This document shows, piece after piece, positions 37,017-48,699 of a DNA stretch of 64,000 nucleotides (position 1 is its first letter; every line of letters begins with the position of its first letter). The notes beneath the pieces were generated by a model, which made no database searches, was not told the origin of the DNA, and worked only from the letters and a program-made list of their open reading frames with translations. The DNA is from Nymphaea colorata (Eukaryota; Streptophyta; Magnoliopsida; Nymphaeales; Nymphaeaceae), in contig NC_045150.1 of the NCBI RefSeq assembly GCF_008831285.2, positions 9,436,001 through 9,500,000 of the forward strand. Direction: 5' to 3'. Made by a program: the position numbers and the translations under genes.

Positions 37017-37446
37017 TAGGGCAGCACACGAGCCCAGTCGAGCTTGAGTTTGGTCTGGACTCGGCTCAAAAAAATAGAGCTCGAGCTCGCCTTGAACTCG
37101 AGTCAAACTCTTATAACAAGCTCGACTCGACTACACAAAATCGAGTCTGAGCTCGGCTCATTTAACTCTTTAGGCATTGACTCGTGTAAGCGTCAACTCA
37201 TGTAACTCGTTGAACTTATGTAATTTGTGAATCCGGTTTTGATAATATTATATAGAGTACCGGTTTGCGAGTTGAGTCGAGTACAAACGAGTCGAGTTCA
37301 TGAAACTTGAACTCAGTTTGTTTATCGTTTCGAGTATCTTTGTAAGCTCGAACTCGGCTCGTTTATAAACGAGTCAAGCAGAAGCCGAGTTTTTTCGAGC
37401 GAGTTCGAGTTGAGCCCGAGTTGGCTCGGCTCGTTGTGCAGCCCTA
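37017..37446. mobile_element. CTCGAG-rich element with terminal inverted repeats
   Basis: The left end TAGGGCAGCACACGAGCC and the right end GGCTCGTTGTGCAGCCCTA are inverted copies with one indel and one mismatch. The interior is rich in 'gagctcgagctc', 'cgactcg' and 'gagtcgag' phrases. It has no coding frame. It fits a non-autonomous DNA transposon. A diverged relative lies at 48425-48690. Confidence 0.7.
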
Positions 37447-37454
37447 TATGCGGC

Positions 37455-38600
37455 CAATCTCCATTTCAAGAACTCAAAGAAAATATGTCAGGATTTGGAT
37501 ACTGAATGAAAAAAAACATCCCACTTAGTTACATGATGCTAATTGGTCTTTTGCTTTAATCTATCTTACTGTAAACAGTCAAGAAAGAGCTCTCTATGTA
37601 CCAGATCTTTAACCCAAGATGGTTACTCTTACAATTGGTATCTACTTATATGATCCTGCTTTTTAGCTTGTATGAAAGGGGAAAAAAAAAATAGAATTGC
37701 TTCTCAAGTCCATTATTCATAATAATCACCACAAGCACTTGGGCCAGGTAAGGGGGCTTGATGGTTTATAATTTGCATGGGTCCACTTGGGGTTGCTTGA
37801 GGCCAGCTAAAGTCCGGGACTGAAAAATCAGCCTGTCGAGCAGTGGCAGAGCCAGAAATTTTCAACGGAGTAGCAATAGGAATTTTTTGTTGCGGAGAAG
37901 ATGCAGCAAATGGTACAGATACACATGTGGGCTATGTGTGGGCAATTGCCCACATGTGGGCTAGCCCGTTAACCAATTAAAAGCTAAAATTTTCTTCATT
38001 CTAGTTAGGTAAGTAATAGTCATGCTTTTTAGCAGTTGGTAGAACAGCGGCTAAGCTACTAGTAGGCAATCAAATCTACTAGCTTAATTAGCGGTTTGTC
38101 CTTTTAAGTTTTGATGACTTGTGAAACATGGTGTTTTTTACTGCCTTTGAGACCGATCTACACGTTAAGAGGGCGTTTGATATACCCTGAATCATGGAAT
38201 GTTAAAGAATTAAAATGCTCAATGTTTTGGAAATCGAAATTATTAAAAAAATGAGGGATTTTGTTTTGAGAATTAGGAAACTGAAACCTGAAGTTTAGAT
38301 TCAATTCCAATTTGATGAGGAATTATGGTTATGAAACTTTCATTCTTGAATCAAAATTCTAAATCATCGAACACCCAATGGGAAGTTGATTCCTGCAAAT
38401 TAAATAATAAGGTTTAACCTGCAAAAAAAATTGAAAAGAAAAAGGAGTTATTTATAATACCGATGAATGCTTCCTTGAATGTCACAAGTAGTTTTGGAGA
38501 TGTACATGCAGACGTTTATTTATGTGTTTAAGAATAAAATAAACATAAAAATAAAAAAATTTCGATTAGAACATGTTCTCCCCAGCTCCTCCCTTACAGA
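37455..38600. other. Intergenic with a repeat-end fragment
   Basis: No gene recognised. At about 37842-37860 'cagtggcagagccagaaatttt' matches the terminal sequence of the GGCTCCGCC element family seen at 39.87, 40.63 and 49.26 kb. At about 37923-37966 the phrase 'cccacatgtgggcta' is repeated in direct and inverted form. Confidence 0.45.
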
Positions 38601-38602
38601 GG

Positions 38603-39010
38603 TGTCAATATATCTGATTTGAAATGCATATCCAATCAAATCATTTTAAAAAAATCACATATGAATAAAAAATTAATATCTCATTAAGAAATTGGATCGA
38701 ATACCAATTGAAGAAATGACATTCGATCAGGATTTGGATATACATAAATATCTGACCAGATTCGGATTCAGTTTCATGTTGGATTTAGTTTAAAAAAAAT
38801 ATCTATATCCAATGCTCTTATATTTTGAAACTCGGGCAGATGCGGTTCAAAATTTGAATTTGAATTCAAATTTGAATTTGAATTCGAATTCGGATATGAA
38901 TGTAAAAAACAGATTCGAATTGAATTCAGATGCAGATATGCCTTTTTTTCATTTGTATTCAAATCCGAGACTATATATCACAATTGAATCCTATCCATTG
39001 ACGTCCCTAC
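38603..39010. mobile_element. Non-autonomous repeat, family A copy 1
   Basis: Starts 'aggtgtcaatatatctgattt' and ends 'atcctatccattgacgtccct', so the ends are inverted versions of a 'GATGTCAATAKATC'-like motif. The interior includes an imperfect 'gaatttgaattcaaatttgaa' array. Copies of the family also lie at 39.52 and 49.77 kb. It lacks coding capacity. It fits a MITE-like element, though the class is not determined. Confidence 0.6.
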
Positions 39011-39479
39011 TTACTTGCCTTGCCTAGAGTCGTCTTTTCTCCTCAAATAATTGAAAGATTCGTAATGAAACCGAATTTTTCAAGCAAAGCCATGCAAAAA
39101 CTGGCCTAAATCTGGTCTGGCGAATCTTATTTTATCCCCCCAACTGGTCTCGATTGATTGTATAGGAAGATTAAGAATCACGACAGTTGGTAACAGCTCA
39201 CCGGGATTTAAAATCCTTGTATTCTATGAATATGATCAATTTATGACAAGTTTTTAAGTCTTCCTTACACAGAGAGTGCTGCAATCCACTTTATTTAAGG
39301 CACACATGGTGCGACCCCAAGTTTGAGTGTTAAATTAGATCTGATATGAACTGTAATGGTACGAGCCACAACTAAGTCATATGCTTTGATGGATCACAAG
39401 CCACCTCTAACTGGTTTCTATTCACGCCAGAAGAAAGTTAAGAGCTACAACAGCTTATAATAGTTCATTTTTCTATGTT

Positions 39480-39506
39480 AAGTAGTATATATATATATAT
39501 ATATAT
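39480..39506. repeat. (TA)n microsatellite
   Basis: TA dinucleotide run just 5' of the second family-A repeat. Confidence 0.85.
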
Positions 39507-39516
39507 GCTTATGATT

Positions 39517-39750
39517 AGGGATGCCAATATATTCGATTTGAATTGGATATCTAATCAACAGTTCAAAAAAAAAAGGATATGAAAAAATATATATATCCAA
39601 TTAAGAAATCGGATAGAATTTAGTTTAAGAAATAACATCTCATTGAATTCAGATTCGGACATGGATTAGAATTGGATTGATTTTTTAAATAAATGTCGTA
39701 TATCTAATGCTCTTATATTTTAAAATCGCTTAAAGGAACAAAATTTGGAT
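39517..39750. mobile_element. Non-autonomous repeat, family A copy 2 (truncated)
   Basis: Begins 'agggatgccaatatattcgattt', matching the start of the copies at 38603 and 49770, and shares 'tatctaatgctcttatatttt' with them. The right end with 'ccattgacatccc' is missing, so the copy is truncated. Confidence 0.55.
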
Positions 39751-39865
39751 TTGGATTGTGAGGTTCAGTTATGACTTGTACTTGTTAGTATTTGCAGAAT
39801 AACCAATCGGACACCCTTCCGCAGCACTTTGCCGCTATGACTCCACCACTGTTGTATGTTGGAGT

Positions 39866-40031
39866 CAGGGGCGGAGGGAGGGGGGGGCCGCCTGGGCCAT
39901 GGCCCGGGTGAGCAAAGGAAAAAACAAAATTACAACCCGATCGGTCGCTCCTCGTCGCTCCTTTCGGCCCGACCCTGGCCCAGCCAGTCTTGGCCCGACC
40001 CTAGAAAAAAATCTGGCTCCGCCCTTGGTTA
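39866..40031. mobile_element. GGCTCCGCC-ended short element
   Basis: 'caggggcggagggagggggg' near 39867 and 'tctggctccgcccttgg' near 40012-40028 are roughly inverted ends around a GC-rich, non-conserved core with the palindrome 'gggccatggccc'. The same end sequence appears near 37842, 40632 and 49445. It fits a short non-autonomous transposon family. Confidence 0.45.
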
Positions 40032-40320
40032 AGCATGGTGAACTAAGGCTGGTCGTCCCTTTGGACGATCCTTGGGTCGACTGCTGCTTTTCATGAACTC
40101 AATCTAAGAGCAAATGGCAGGGCCACAGAACCACATTTAGATAAAAAAGGGAGGGGGGAGGAGGGGATTGTGGTTGCAACTTAATGCCTCCTGCAGTAAA
40201 ATTTCATTTTATAAGATGTAGATCCTTCATAGCAGGAAGAAGCCCCAGTGCCCGAAAATAGTCAAAGCATACCAAATCTATAACAGAAAAATCTTCCCCT
40301 AGTTGTCAAGTATGTAATCA

Positions 40321-40480
40321 TCTGTACCCTGCAACAAGATCTTGCTTGTTCGGTGTTTCTTCATAGAACACCAAGCAAAAAATCAAGTCGAGGGTTTGTT
40401 GCTCACAATCAACTGTACCCTGCAACTTCATCTTGCTTGTTTGGTATTTCTCATAGAACAAGAAGCAAAAGAGAATTCAA
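40321..40480. repeat. Tandem duplication, ~91-bp period
   Basis: 'ctgtaccctgcaac..gatcttgcttgtt' at about 40321 recurs as 'ctgtaccctgcaacttcatcttgcttgtt' at about 40412. Both copies continue into 'catagaacaccaagcaaaa' / 'catagaacaagaagcaaaa'. Confidence 0.75.
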
Positions 40481-40631
40481 AGATTGCATCTTTAATCCTT
40501 GGTGGGTTTGTGAACTGGAAGATTCTTTGAAATGGATGGAACATAAGGCGTATCGTTTGAAAAACAGATTTTGCAATCTTATTGCTAATCAAAACTGTGC
40601 CATTACCAACGAGGATTTGATTTTGCCAATT

Positions 40632-41710
40632 CAGGGGCGGAGCCAAGGGAGCGACAAGGGCAATTGCTCCCTAAGCTTTTGAAAAATAAAATTTTACTGC
40701 TTAAACTTTTTTGTCAATATTTATCTGATAATATATGGACAGTATTTATAAAGAAAAAATATATGTCAAGAAGAAGCCTGTGGTTCCATAAAAGCGAGGC
40801 TAACATGTCGTGGGCCTGCAAAAGAATGCTGTGGGGATGGGAGGAAATTAGCCATCTTCTTCATTGCTCGTATCAGTTTGGTAAATCTATTTGGTTTTGG
40901 ACTGAGCATTGGAATTGGAGAATCCTTGCACCTCTGCTTAAAGATGGTGATTTTGATGTTTGTTACAAACCTTTTGGCTGCACTATTGATCATATTTTTA
41001 GTGTGTATAACAATTATATCTTGAGCAGGGTTACCGTTCCTTGGATTAAATTTGTAGTTGATAAAATTCAGCTTAACTCTAACCGTGCTATACTCTCATG
41101 GGATGATACTCAGATTGCCAACATGAAAAGGATGAAGCTCTATCATAGAATCAGGCACTCAGCCGTAAAGGATATTGAAGCATTATCAGTTTGGAAATCT
41201 CAAGGCATCCCTAGAGCTAACTGGACTTTGATCTTGGCGATCAAAGATAGGTTAATCACCTTTGACAGGTTACGGAGCTGGTGTGTTTCCTTCCCCAGTA
41301 TGTGCATAAATTGCAGGAAACAACCAGAATCAATTAATCATTTGTTGTACATTATAATGTGGCCGGACGCATGAACAGAAATTTATGTTTGCAGAGCGTA
41401 GTTGGGTTGCAGCGAAGTGGCTTCATGATCCTGATGATCTGCTGTTTGATATTTTAGTCTGTTTAATATTTTAGTCTGTTTCCATCTTGCTGGTTGCATA
41501 ATAGCATAGCTTGTCGGACTGGTGGGCTGGTGAAAGTTTTGCAGTTCGATTACTGAATCCATGTGTGCTACTCTTCTGGACTGCAAATGGTGGATACGTG
41601 AGCAGCCCCTGAATGGAGGAGAACTATCAAACGGGTTTGAATGTGTAGCATACATGTTCTTAAGCAGAGTGTCCACTTGGTTGGAAGTGTTCAATCTTAC
41701 CACTTAACTG
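40632..41710 (+). mobile_element. Decayed LINE remnant (RVT zinc-binding region)
   Basis: The frame 40664-41374 encodes features of the C-terminal region of plant non-LTR retrotransposons: DNIWTVFIKKKYMSRRSLWF, a KRMLWGWEEISHLL segment followed by FGKSIWFWTEHWN, AILSWDDTQIANMKRMKLYH, and a zf-RVT block ANWTLILAIKDRLITFDRLR with CINCRKQPESINHLL. The reverse-transcriptase catalytic domain is absent upstream, where sequence ending in the repeat 'caggggcggagccaag' (about 40632) intervenes. Downstream of 41374 the frame is broken by stops. It is a 5'-truncated, inactive copy. Confidence 0.8.
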
Positions 41711-41719
41711 TGATCTATC

Positions 41720-42480
41720 AATGAGGACACAGTGTAACTTCAAAGAAGCTACTTGGCTTTCTGCCAATTCAACAAAATTTGGATTCCTTGGAGAAGGTTG
41801 ATTTGCTTCAGCAGGTAAAAGCTCATTCAGACAAGGAATCTTTCTACTGAAATAATCCGTTAAATTATAACTCTTATATAATGGTGTAAGCAGCGATTCT
41901 TATAAGAGGAAAGTTTTAGATGTTTCAGATTTGCAGGAGCAGGTATAGAGAAAGGAATGACCATTTCATGTAGAGTTGTTGACAACTGCATCGCAGTTGT
42001 TGTGGGGAACCACTGTGGAAAAGAAGAAAAATGTGAAACTGATACCAAAGGGCAGAAAGCTGTAATACCAAAAAAGAATTTCACACAGACGAGAAAGGAT
42101 TTTAACCATGGTTCAACCCTATGAGATTCTACGTCCACAATCGAAAGAAGTTTTACTCTTTTCTCAGGACAAACATTTATGCATTTGATTTCATCTCTTT
42201 CCGTCAATGAAGGAATTGCATCCTTGATCTTAGGAATTGCCTTAGAATACATATATGCTGAAAACTTCTTTTATATATGCTAAAAGTTAAGCAGAGAGTT
42301 TCCTCAAACAATGAGAGAAACTTCACCTAATAATATATTTCTGGTCTCTTAGCAAGAAGTAAAAAGTATTACAGAGTGCTGAGGCGCCATAATAGTAATC
42401 ACCACTCATGACTGAACGAAGCATTTTATCAAAGTGGTAGCATCACAAATGATCTTAGTGGAAAGCAACCAGTTATCCAC
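41720..42480. other. Intergenic, no gene recognised
   Basis: The frame 41860-42252 (minus) has no recognisable domain and no splice support. Otherwise empty. Confidence 0.4.
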
Positions 42481-43266
42481 CTCACACACGCGTGCGTGCA
42501 TGTGCACACACACATACGGAGAAAATGAAAATGATACATCTATTTGCGGGGCTTGTATGGCAGCAAGTACAGTATAGGAATGTATGAAAACTCAAAGTGA
42601 TATGAACATATCCAATTACATTCTCTCTCTTTCTCTCTCTGTGTTTTTGAATGGAGGTGCACGCACCCACATACATACATGCACAAGCAATAAAAATGAT
42701 ACTCGACTTGGGAGTTGGGAGGCCTACACGCATGAATGACCAAGTTATAGGCGCTATCGGCAACCCTACTCCATCAAGTTACAGAATGGCGGGCGTCTCT
42801 TGTCCCCATCATATATGGGGAGCCACGACGGCTGGTTCACAGCCCCAATGGTGCCTTGGTGGGTGTGGGCAGAGCTCTCTCTCTGTCTTTCTCGCGGAGA
42901 GTGCCACCTTGGTCTCCTTTGTGCTCATAGGTTCTAAGATAATGAATTCAGAACGGGTACACATGCCCCCTTCCCTCCTCTCTCGTCCTCTTCTTTCGTG
43001 ATGTCTATTCTGTTTGCCACTTTGAAAAACGACAAACCATATTTGAGAATCCTCACTATACAGCGAATACAGTGACACCTCGATATTTACACTTGGCATT
43101 TTAGATTAGTGGTGCAATAAATATGAAGAAAGAACCATGATATTATTGCAGAGAGAGAGACGGAGAACCACCCTCTTTTTTGTAGAGGGACAGAAGAAAG
43201 CCATAAAACAGTTGGTGTCATAAACTGACAATACACAGACAGATTCCGTAATATGATTTTCACATC

Positions 43267-43314
<48 letters not shown>

Positions 43315-43680
43315 AAAAGGAATCAGGAGGGGAACGGGGAAGGGACTAAGAAGTACAGAGGGACAGAGTATAGATGTGAAAGGGGACTTTGGCAAATTGT
43401 TAACAGAGGAGAGAACAGAGGAGAGAACAGAGAAGGGTCGAGCTCACTCGAAAAAGTGGGTGGGGATAATGGCACGACAAACATTTAGATTGGGGCGACG
43501 CATTGGTATGTGCACCAAAAGACAAAAAGGAACAGCCGAGAGATGCCCGGTCCCTCTCAACACCAACCGAAAGGAGCAGCAAAAGTATGAGTGGATATGC
43601 TCAACTATGAATCCCGAGTCCCCCAGCCTACTCTCTCTCTCTCTCATATTCTTGCCTTCAGTTTAATTACGGAGTGCAAT
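42481..43680. other. Microsatellite-rich block, possible non-coding transcript
   Basis: Contains several CT/GA tracts (42621-42641, 42877-42890, 43270-43311, 43631-43645), which in this window often mark transcript leaders, and GC-richer unique sequence between them. No open frame has a known domain; the Arg-Glu-rich frame is only the GA repeat. A weak stem-loop at 42706-42779 is discussed separately. Confidence 0.35.
43270..43311. repeat. (GA)21 microsatellite
   Basis: Uninterrupted GA dinucleotides. Confidence 0.95.
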
Positions 43681-43689
43681 TATCAGAGC

Positions 43690-44492
43690 AAGGTCAATTA
43701 TGCTGTACTTTAAAGAAAAAATGACCCGTCAAATATTAGGACATCAGTTGCCTTTGAAGTATCAAGGAATTCTGTGAAAGAAATGGAAGTCCTGCTTTAT
43801 AAAAATGACATAGAAAACGACGATGCTGCAGGAATAAACTGACAGTATTTTACCACTTCTTTTAAAAGATTAGGGTAGGTTTTCGAGATGAAAATAACAT
43901 TAAAAAGTGATAAATTTGGTACGGAATTCAATAACCTGATTATAAAATTCAGCCGACCTCGAATGGGGAATGCAATACAGCGGAGGTTCTGATCCAAACA
44001 GGCGAGAAAAAGTTAAAAGCATATCCATCTGACAGGGAGAAAAGGATTTATACGAAACAGAGCCTTATGACTCCACATTCCTTCAGGCAGCAGGGCCTTG
44101 CCAAAGAAGAAACGACTCTTCAACAGTCAGATGGCCGCAACATGATAATCATTCTCCCATATTTTGCAGTGTGAATTTTATTTGATTCATTCTGTCGAGG
44201 TTCTGACAGAATCATCCTACCATTCCTCTGGGCATATTGGGCGAATGATTCTCATAATACCAAGCAAAAGACGTCTCAAATACACGTCTCCTACACAGAA
44301 GAGACTATTTTCATAAGATGGCAATGCACAAGAAACCTCATTGGTGGAGTAAATATCTTTATTATATATTGAGAGGACATGAAACAAAAAGACAGGAACG
44401 CATCGATACTATGAAATATTGAAATTACAAGGAGACAAATACTGCTTTTAAGAGGAACAACCAATTTTGACACCAAACACCAAAGATCGCGT

Positions 44493-44495
<3 letters not shown>
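43690..44495. other. 3' flank of HWS, no gene recognised
   Basis: AT-rich sequence 3' of the F-box gene. It may include part of its 3' untranslated region. Nothing else was identified. Confidence 0.4.

Positions 44496-44533
<38 letters not shown>
44496..44533. repeat. (CT)n microsatellite, HWS 3' flank
   Basis: Uninterrupted CT dinucleotides about 220 bp past the HWS stop codon. Confidence 0.95.
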
Positions 44534-44536
<3 letters not shown>

Positions 44537-44754
44537 GATAAGAGAATGCAAAAAACGCCAGGCATGTTTGCAACTTGATGTGCAATCTTACAATTTTTTA
44601 TACCGATGAAGGAAGGAATGGAAATCTAACCATTCTCAAAATTTTGAATAGTTTCACTTTCATTACTTGGTGCTGCACCCCTGGCATTTTCCATCTGCAT
44701 AGATAACAGCACCATCCAGCGACAAACTTCGAACTCTATTAAACAAAAGCACGA

Positions 44755-45993
44755 TCAAGGAGCAACTTCAAGCCTTGGTTCAAAGCAAAATCCTGTAAAA
44801 AGCTGCAAAGGGAAACGCTTACTCACTGGACACTTCTGCGCCCACTTCCATTGTTTCTGGCTTATGTCAAACGCAAGTAGAGCAGGGGCCCCATAGCTTT
44901 GAATGTATATGAGATCATCTGTTCCACTGCTACAGAAAACATCATCAAACTCTCCAAATCCTTGAAAGAACTTGTGGGGCATCCGAGCCACCTCCTGCCA
45001 CTCAGTCTTGTTCAGTAGCCAGATCCCAATGCCCTTGATTATATCAGGTCTATCTTGTTTACCGATGCCACCAACCATTACCAATTTATCCTTGAGATTC
45101 ATCAGTCTTCCGCATGTAAGAGAACAAGGGACAGCAATCAAACTTTGCATCAAAGAAACATGGGGAGATCGGCTCACAAGATCATACATGATCAACCCGT
45201 GTCTGCTCTCAGAGTTCCCCATGACACCAGTAGAGTAAATCAAGAAATAGAAAATCCCATTGCATATCACACTCTCGTCTCCTCCTCTCCATCCTGTCAA
45301 TACTTCCTTCAATGACGTAACCCAACATTTCAATTGAGAATCATAAACTTGGATCGACAGGTTCCACCGAAGGAAGTCATCTGGGACTTGCTTAGATTTT
45401 GCAACTGCTATGGTATAGCAGTTGGATTTATGGTCCACGGACATAGAAATTGCGCTGTAATCTGCTAGTTTAAGCTCAGGAGGCACTTGTATTTGCTTGT
45501 GAACCTTGGTGACAGGATTGCAGACATACAGCCTGTTCCGACTATTGTTGTCCATGAAACAGACTAACCCACATGAAGAAGCGATGAACCAGTTGGGTGC
45601 ACCAATGCAGGGGAGGTCAATATTGTACCACTTCCTAAGAATCGGATCATATGCAAATCCTGTTGGATCATCGTTGCTAGTGAACATAAAGTACCAAGGC
45701 TTCTGCGGCAAAATGTTGGAGAAATGCCACAAAAACCTGTCTGAATTGATTATCTGATTCCACCTCTTACACACAGACCCTGCCCTAAAAATGCTAGCTA
45801 TGGGCAAGCAAGCCAGGATCCGCTCCAGCAACTCATCAGGCAGGAGAAAATCAAGAGAAACAAGAGAATCATCATTCTGCCCACAACCATGAATATCTGA
45901 GAATGCTTCACCACCCCACAATGATTCACCACCCCACACCTCTTTTCCTATTTCCCTGAAACGGCTAGTGACCCAAGATGTCTGTCTCTCCAT
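44755..45993 (-). CDS. HWS: F-box/kelch protein HAWAIIAN SKIRT
   Basis: A single uninterrupted minus-strand frame of 412 residues. The F-box lies at about 47-90 (LLPDELLERILACLPIASIF, then RAGSVCKRWNQII), followed by a kelch-like beta-propeller. The HWS-specific blocks are all present: KPWYFMFTSNDDPTGFAYDP, NWFIASSCGLVCFMDNN, SGWRGG-type LTGWRGGDESVICN, PCSLTCGRLMNL, VGGIGKQDRPDIIKGIGIWL, FFQGFGEFDDVF, SSGTDDLIYIQSYGAPALL, and a C-terminus LQLFTGFCFEPRLEVAP. Arabidopsis HWS (At3g61590) is the SCF substrate-recognition subunit that controls sepal fusion, organ growth and abscission, and genetically modulates microRNA abundance. Only the N-terminal ~45 residues diverge from the Arabidopsis protein, and length is typical. 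It appears intact. Start chosen at the first Met of the frame. Confidence 0.97.
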   Translation of the reverse strand: MERQTSWVTSRFREIGKEVWGGESLWGGEAFSDIHGCGQNDDSLVSLDFLLPDELLERILACLPIASIFRAGSVCKRWNQIINSDRFLWHFSNILPQKPWYFMFTSNDDPTGFAYDPILRKWYNIDLPCIGAPNWFIASSCGLVCFMDNNSRNRLYVCNPVTKVHKQIQVPPELKLADYSAISMSVDHKSNCYTIAVAKSKQVPDDFLRWNLSIQVYDSQLKCWVTSLKEVLTGWRGGDESVICNGIFYFLIYSTGVMGNSESRHGLIMYDLVSRSPHVSLMQSLIAVPCSLTCGRLMNLKDKLVMVGGIGKQDRPDIIKGIGIWLLNKTEWQEVARMPHKFFQGFGEFDDVFCSSGTDDLIYIQSYGAPALLAFDISQKQWKWAQKCPVSKRFPLQLFTGFCFEPRLEVAP

Positions 45994-46960
45994 CTCAGCA
46001 CTCTAAGTCAGGAGCCCTAGAATCACAACCCAAAAAAAAAAAAAAGAAAACACACATTACAAGAATGAACAAAAGACAGCAAATAACCAAACAACAAAGA
46101 TTTAGCACGCAGTAGATTACGATAAAAAGGAAAGTGGAGAATCCAAAACCATCATTAATTTGTTTCCCATTGAAAAAGCAAATCCCAAATCAAATTCAGA
46201 TCAGGAAAAATGAAAAAAGAAGAGGCAGAAAGGGAAACAACAATAAGAAGCAATGCTGATGCCATAACGTAAAAAAGTGAACCACCAAATCATCAACCTC
46301 CCAACTGAAACCCCTCTAAGACACCAAAATGCTCCCATTCCGAGGCCCCGAGAAGAAAGAAAAAAGATAAGGTGAAACGAGCATAGAGAGAGAGCAAGAG
46401 AGAGAGAGAGAGAGCATCCAAAATGTGCGAGTTTGGACGTTTATATGACGCCTGTAACATAGAAAACTTGAAGCTCCTCACCTCCGTTTTCGCTGATATG
46501 AGCATCTCGCAATCGTGTAAACAAGTTAGACAACAATCAAAAGTAACCGATTTCCACCACACAGGAAACAGAAAACAAATGCAGGCAAGATTCATGCATC
46601 AGATCCACAAGAAGCAACACAACAATAAGAAAAGCATGAGGAATGGAAGGAAGCGTACAAAATGGACAACCAACGTACCCGATATAAGAGATCTTGGAAG
46701 AACCCTCGTCGTCTTCACCAAATCCGAGTAGATGGGTACCTCTAAAACCTGTCAGAAAGGCCCCCCTACCCCCAGATTTATCACAGGGAGCAACGGAATT
46801 TTTTGGGGATAAAATACAGAACCACCCACAAAAAATAAAAGCTTGGAAAGAAAGGAGAGAGAAACATCAAAGGGGACGAAGAGAGAGAAACGACAAGTTA
46901 CAAACGGATGGACCTCTCTCTCTCCATTTCTCCCTCAACCAGGGTTTTGTAGTTGTATTG
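45994..46960 (-). promoter_or_regulatory. HWS leader and promoter region
   Basis: Upstream sequence on the minus strand, including a GA/CT-rich tract at about 46386-46412 and another at 46911-46930. Pyrimidine tracts with AG ends suggest a 5'-UTR intron could be present, as occurs in related genes, but I could not fix its ends. The plus-strand frames at 46423-46731 and 46694-47176 have no domain and are treated as antisense noise. Confidence 0.4.
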
Positions 46961-46969
46961 TACACTTCA

Positions 46970-48420
46970 GGGTGGCGTGCGGTTGTGGTTATTGTAATAA
47001 TATTTTCTTTCACATATTTATTTTCAATAAATAAAAATTTTTTCTTGAAAGAAACTCTCGCTCGATTTTGCAAATACTTGGAGCAGATAACTCCTGGTCT
47101 CTGGATTTTGTTGCCAAACAATTACAAAAACATGCTCAACATTTTATTGTTTTACAGAAACACGCCAAACCTTTAAAATCTGACTCTCACCTCAACTCAG
47201 TTATTCCTGGCTTTCCACCTTCAGTTTAGCTTGTACTTAGTCGAGTAAATTTCCAAAACCAATCTTCAGACCAGAGCTTCATCCATGGCATCTTTTATCT
47301 CCATGAAAACGATCTCTCTCCCCCATAACATTCTTCTGTCATCTTTCATGTTTTCTTAACAAAATAATTTATGTTCACAATAACACCTCCTCAACCTTAC
47401 ATGGATGATGAAGAAACGATAGAATCTTGCTATTGAAAGGAAGATGATTCTTTTGCATATTTCCTTGAGTAGAAGTTATCTTTAAATAGCAGATTATCCA
47501 GCATCAAGATTGTCATGGACTTTCCATAATAAGTGCTTACTGGCGCAGTTGTGGGAACCGTTACGTGTCTTTGATTGGGACCGGTAGCGAAACTTTTCGT
47601 TAAGGGGCACCGCTATTTGAAATTGCAAACTTTAAAAAGCCCTTATTTGTAAAAAACAAAAAATAAAAAAGTAGCTATGTGTAAATAAAACAAATTTTGT
47701 AAGCTGGTATGGACAATTACCTGTGCATCACATCAGAGAATTTCATGCACCAATTAGCATCAAAGTCTCATGTCCTTGATCTAACTTTAGGTTTTTTTTT
47801 TTCCTTTTATTTTTAAAATATGTTGATAAATGTGAACTTTTAAGAAATAGATGATGTTGAGTTGAATTATAAAATGAGAAAAAATTGGGGTGTCTTTTTG
47901 TAAATTATTCGTTATTTAATAAATGCGGCATGTTAACAACCTGGCCCATGATTTTGGCTTCATCGCAGCGACGATATGCTTTCACTCTCACCAGTCGCTC
48001 TTTTCTTGCCTTTTTATATGTGCAGAAAACCACATTAGTAGTAAAGAAAGCATACCAATTTGTGGCTTCCACATAACACAGAGGGCCCCCCACCAGGGAA
48101 GCCCTTTTTGTGACAGGCCCCACCCCAACATGAACTTTATTTCTTTATTTTTTTTCCCCTAAAGTGTAGCTACTTGAATCTCATGTGGCTGGAAATAGTT
48201 TTGTTTATAAGATTTTGCCTATATATATATATATATATATATGGTGGGTCCTAGACCATTAGGTCAGGACAAAAACCAGATGGCTTAAACATGAACGTAT
48301 AAAATGTTTTTCTCTTGCAATGTAACCTGATTGATATGATTTTAAGGAAGAGTTGATGGAAAACCTTTATTAATTTGATCATTTTTTAGTGCTTTTATAA
48401 TAAGTAAAAACGAACGGCTC
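46970..48420. other. Intergenic, no gene recognised
   Basis: AT-rich, with a (TA)n run at 48222-48242. Short frames on both strands around 47.9-48.15 kb have no recognisable domain. Confidence 0.55.
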
Positions 48421-48424
48421 TCGT

Positions 48425-48690
48425 AATAACAATGAATATCAATTCTATTCAAACCAGTTTGTCGAACCTTAATCGAGTCAAGCTCGAGTTCAACACGTAA
48501 CAATGAGTATCAATTCTATTCAAACGAGTTTGTCGAGCCTTCATCGAGTCAATCTCGAGCTCAACCGTAACTGCCGAATAGAGCTCGAGCTGCTACTGTC
48601 AAGGTACTCTCAAGCTTGAGCCAAGTCGAGCTCGATGTTTCATTAGTCGAGCTGAGCTCGAGCTGACTGAACTCAGTCTACAGCTACCTG
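48425..48690. repeat. CTCGAG-rich repeat with internal 71-bp duplication
   Basis: Rich in 'gtcgagct', 'gagctcgagctg' and 'tcgagtcaagctcgag', like the element at 37017-37446. A 71-bp segment starting 'aatgaatatcaattctattc' at 48431 is repeated as 'aatgagtatcaattctattc' at 48502. No clean terminal repeats remain. Confidence 0.6.
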
Positions 48691-48699
48691 GAATGGACT

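Noticed and set aside
43253-43666. 137-codon frame with Arg-Glu run
   Set aside because: The first part is only the (GA)n microsatellite, and the rest has no recognisable feature.
46694-47176. 160-codon plus-strand frame
   Set aside because: It begins at a non-ATG codon, lies antisense to the HWS promoter/leader and has no domain.
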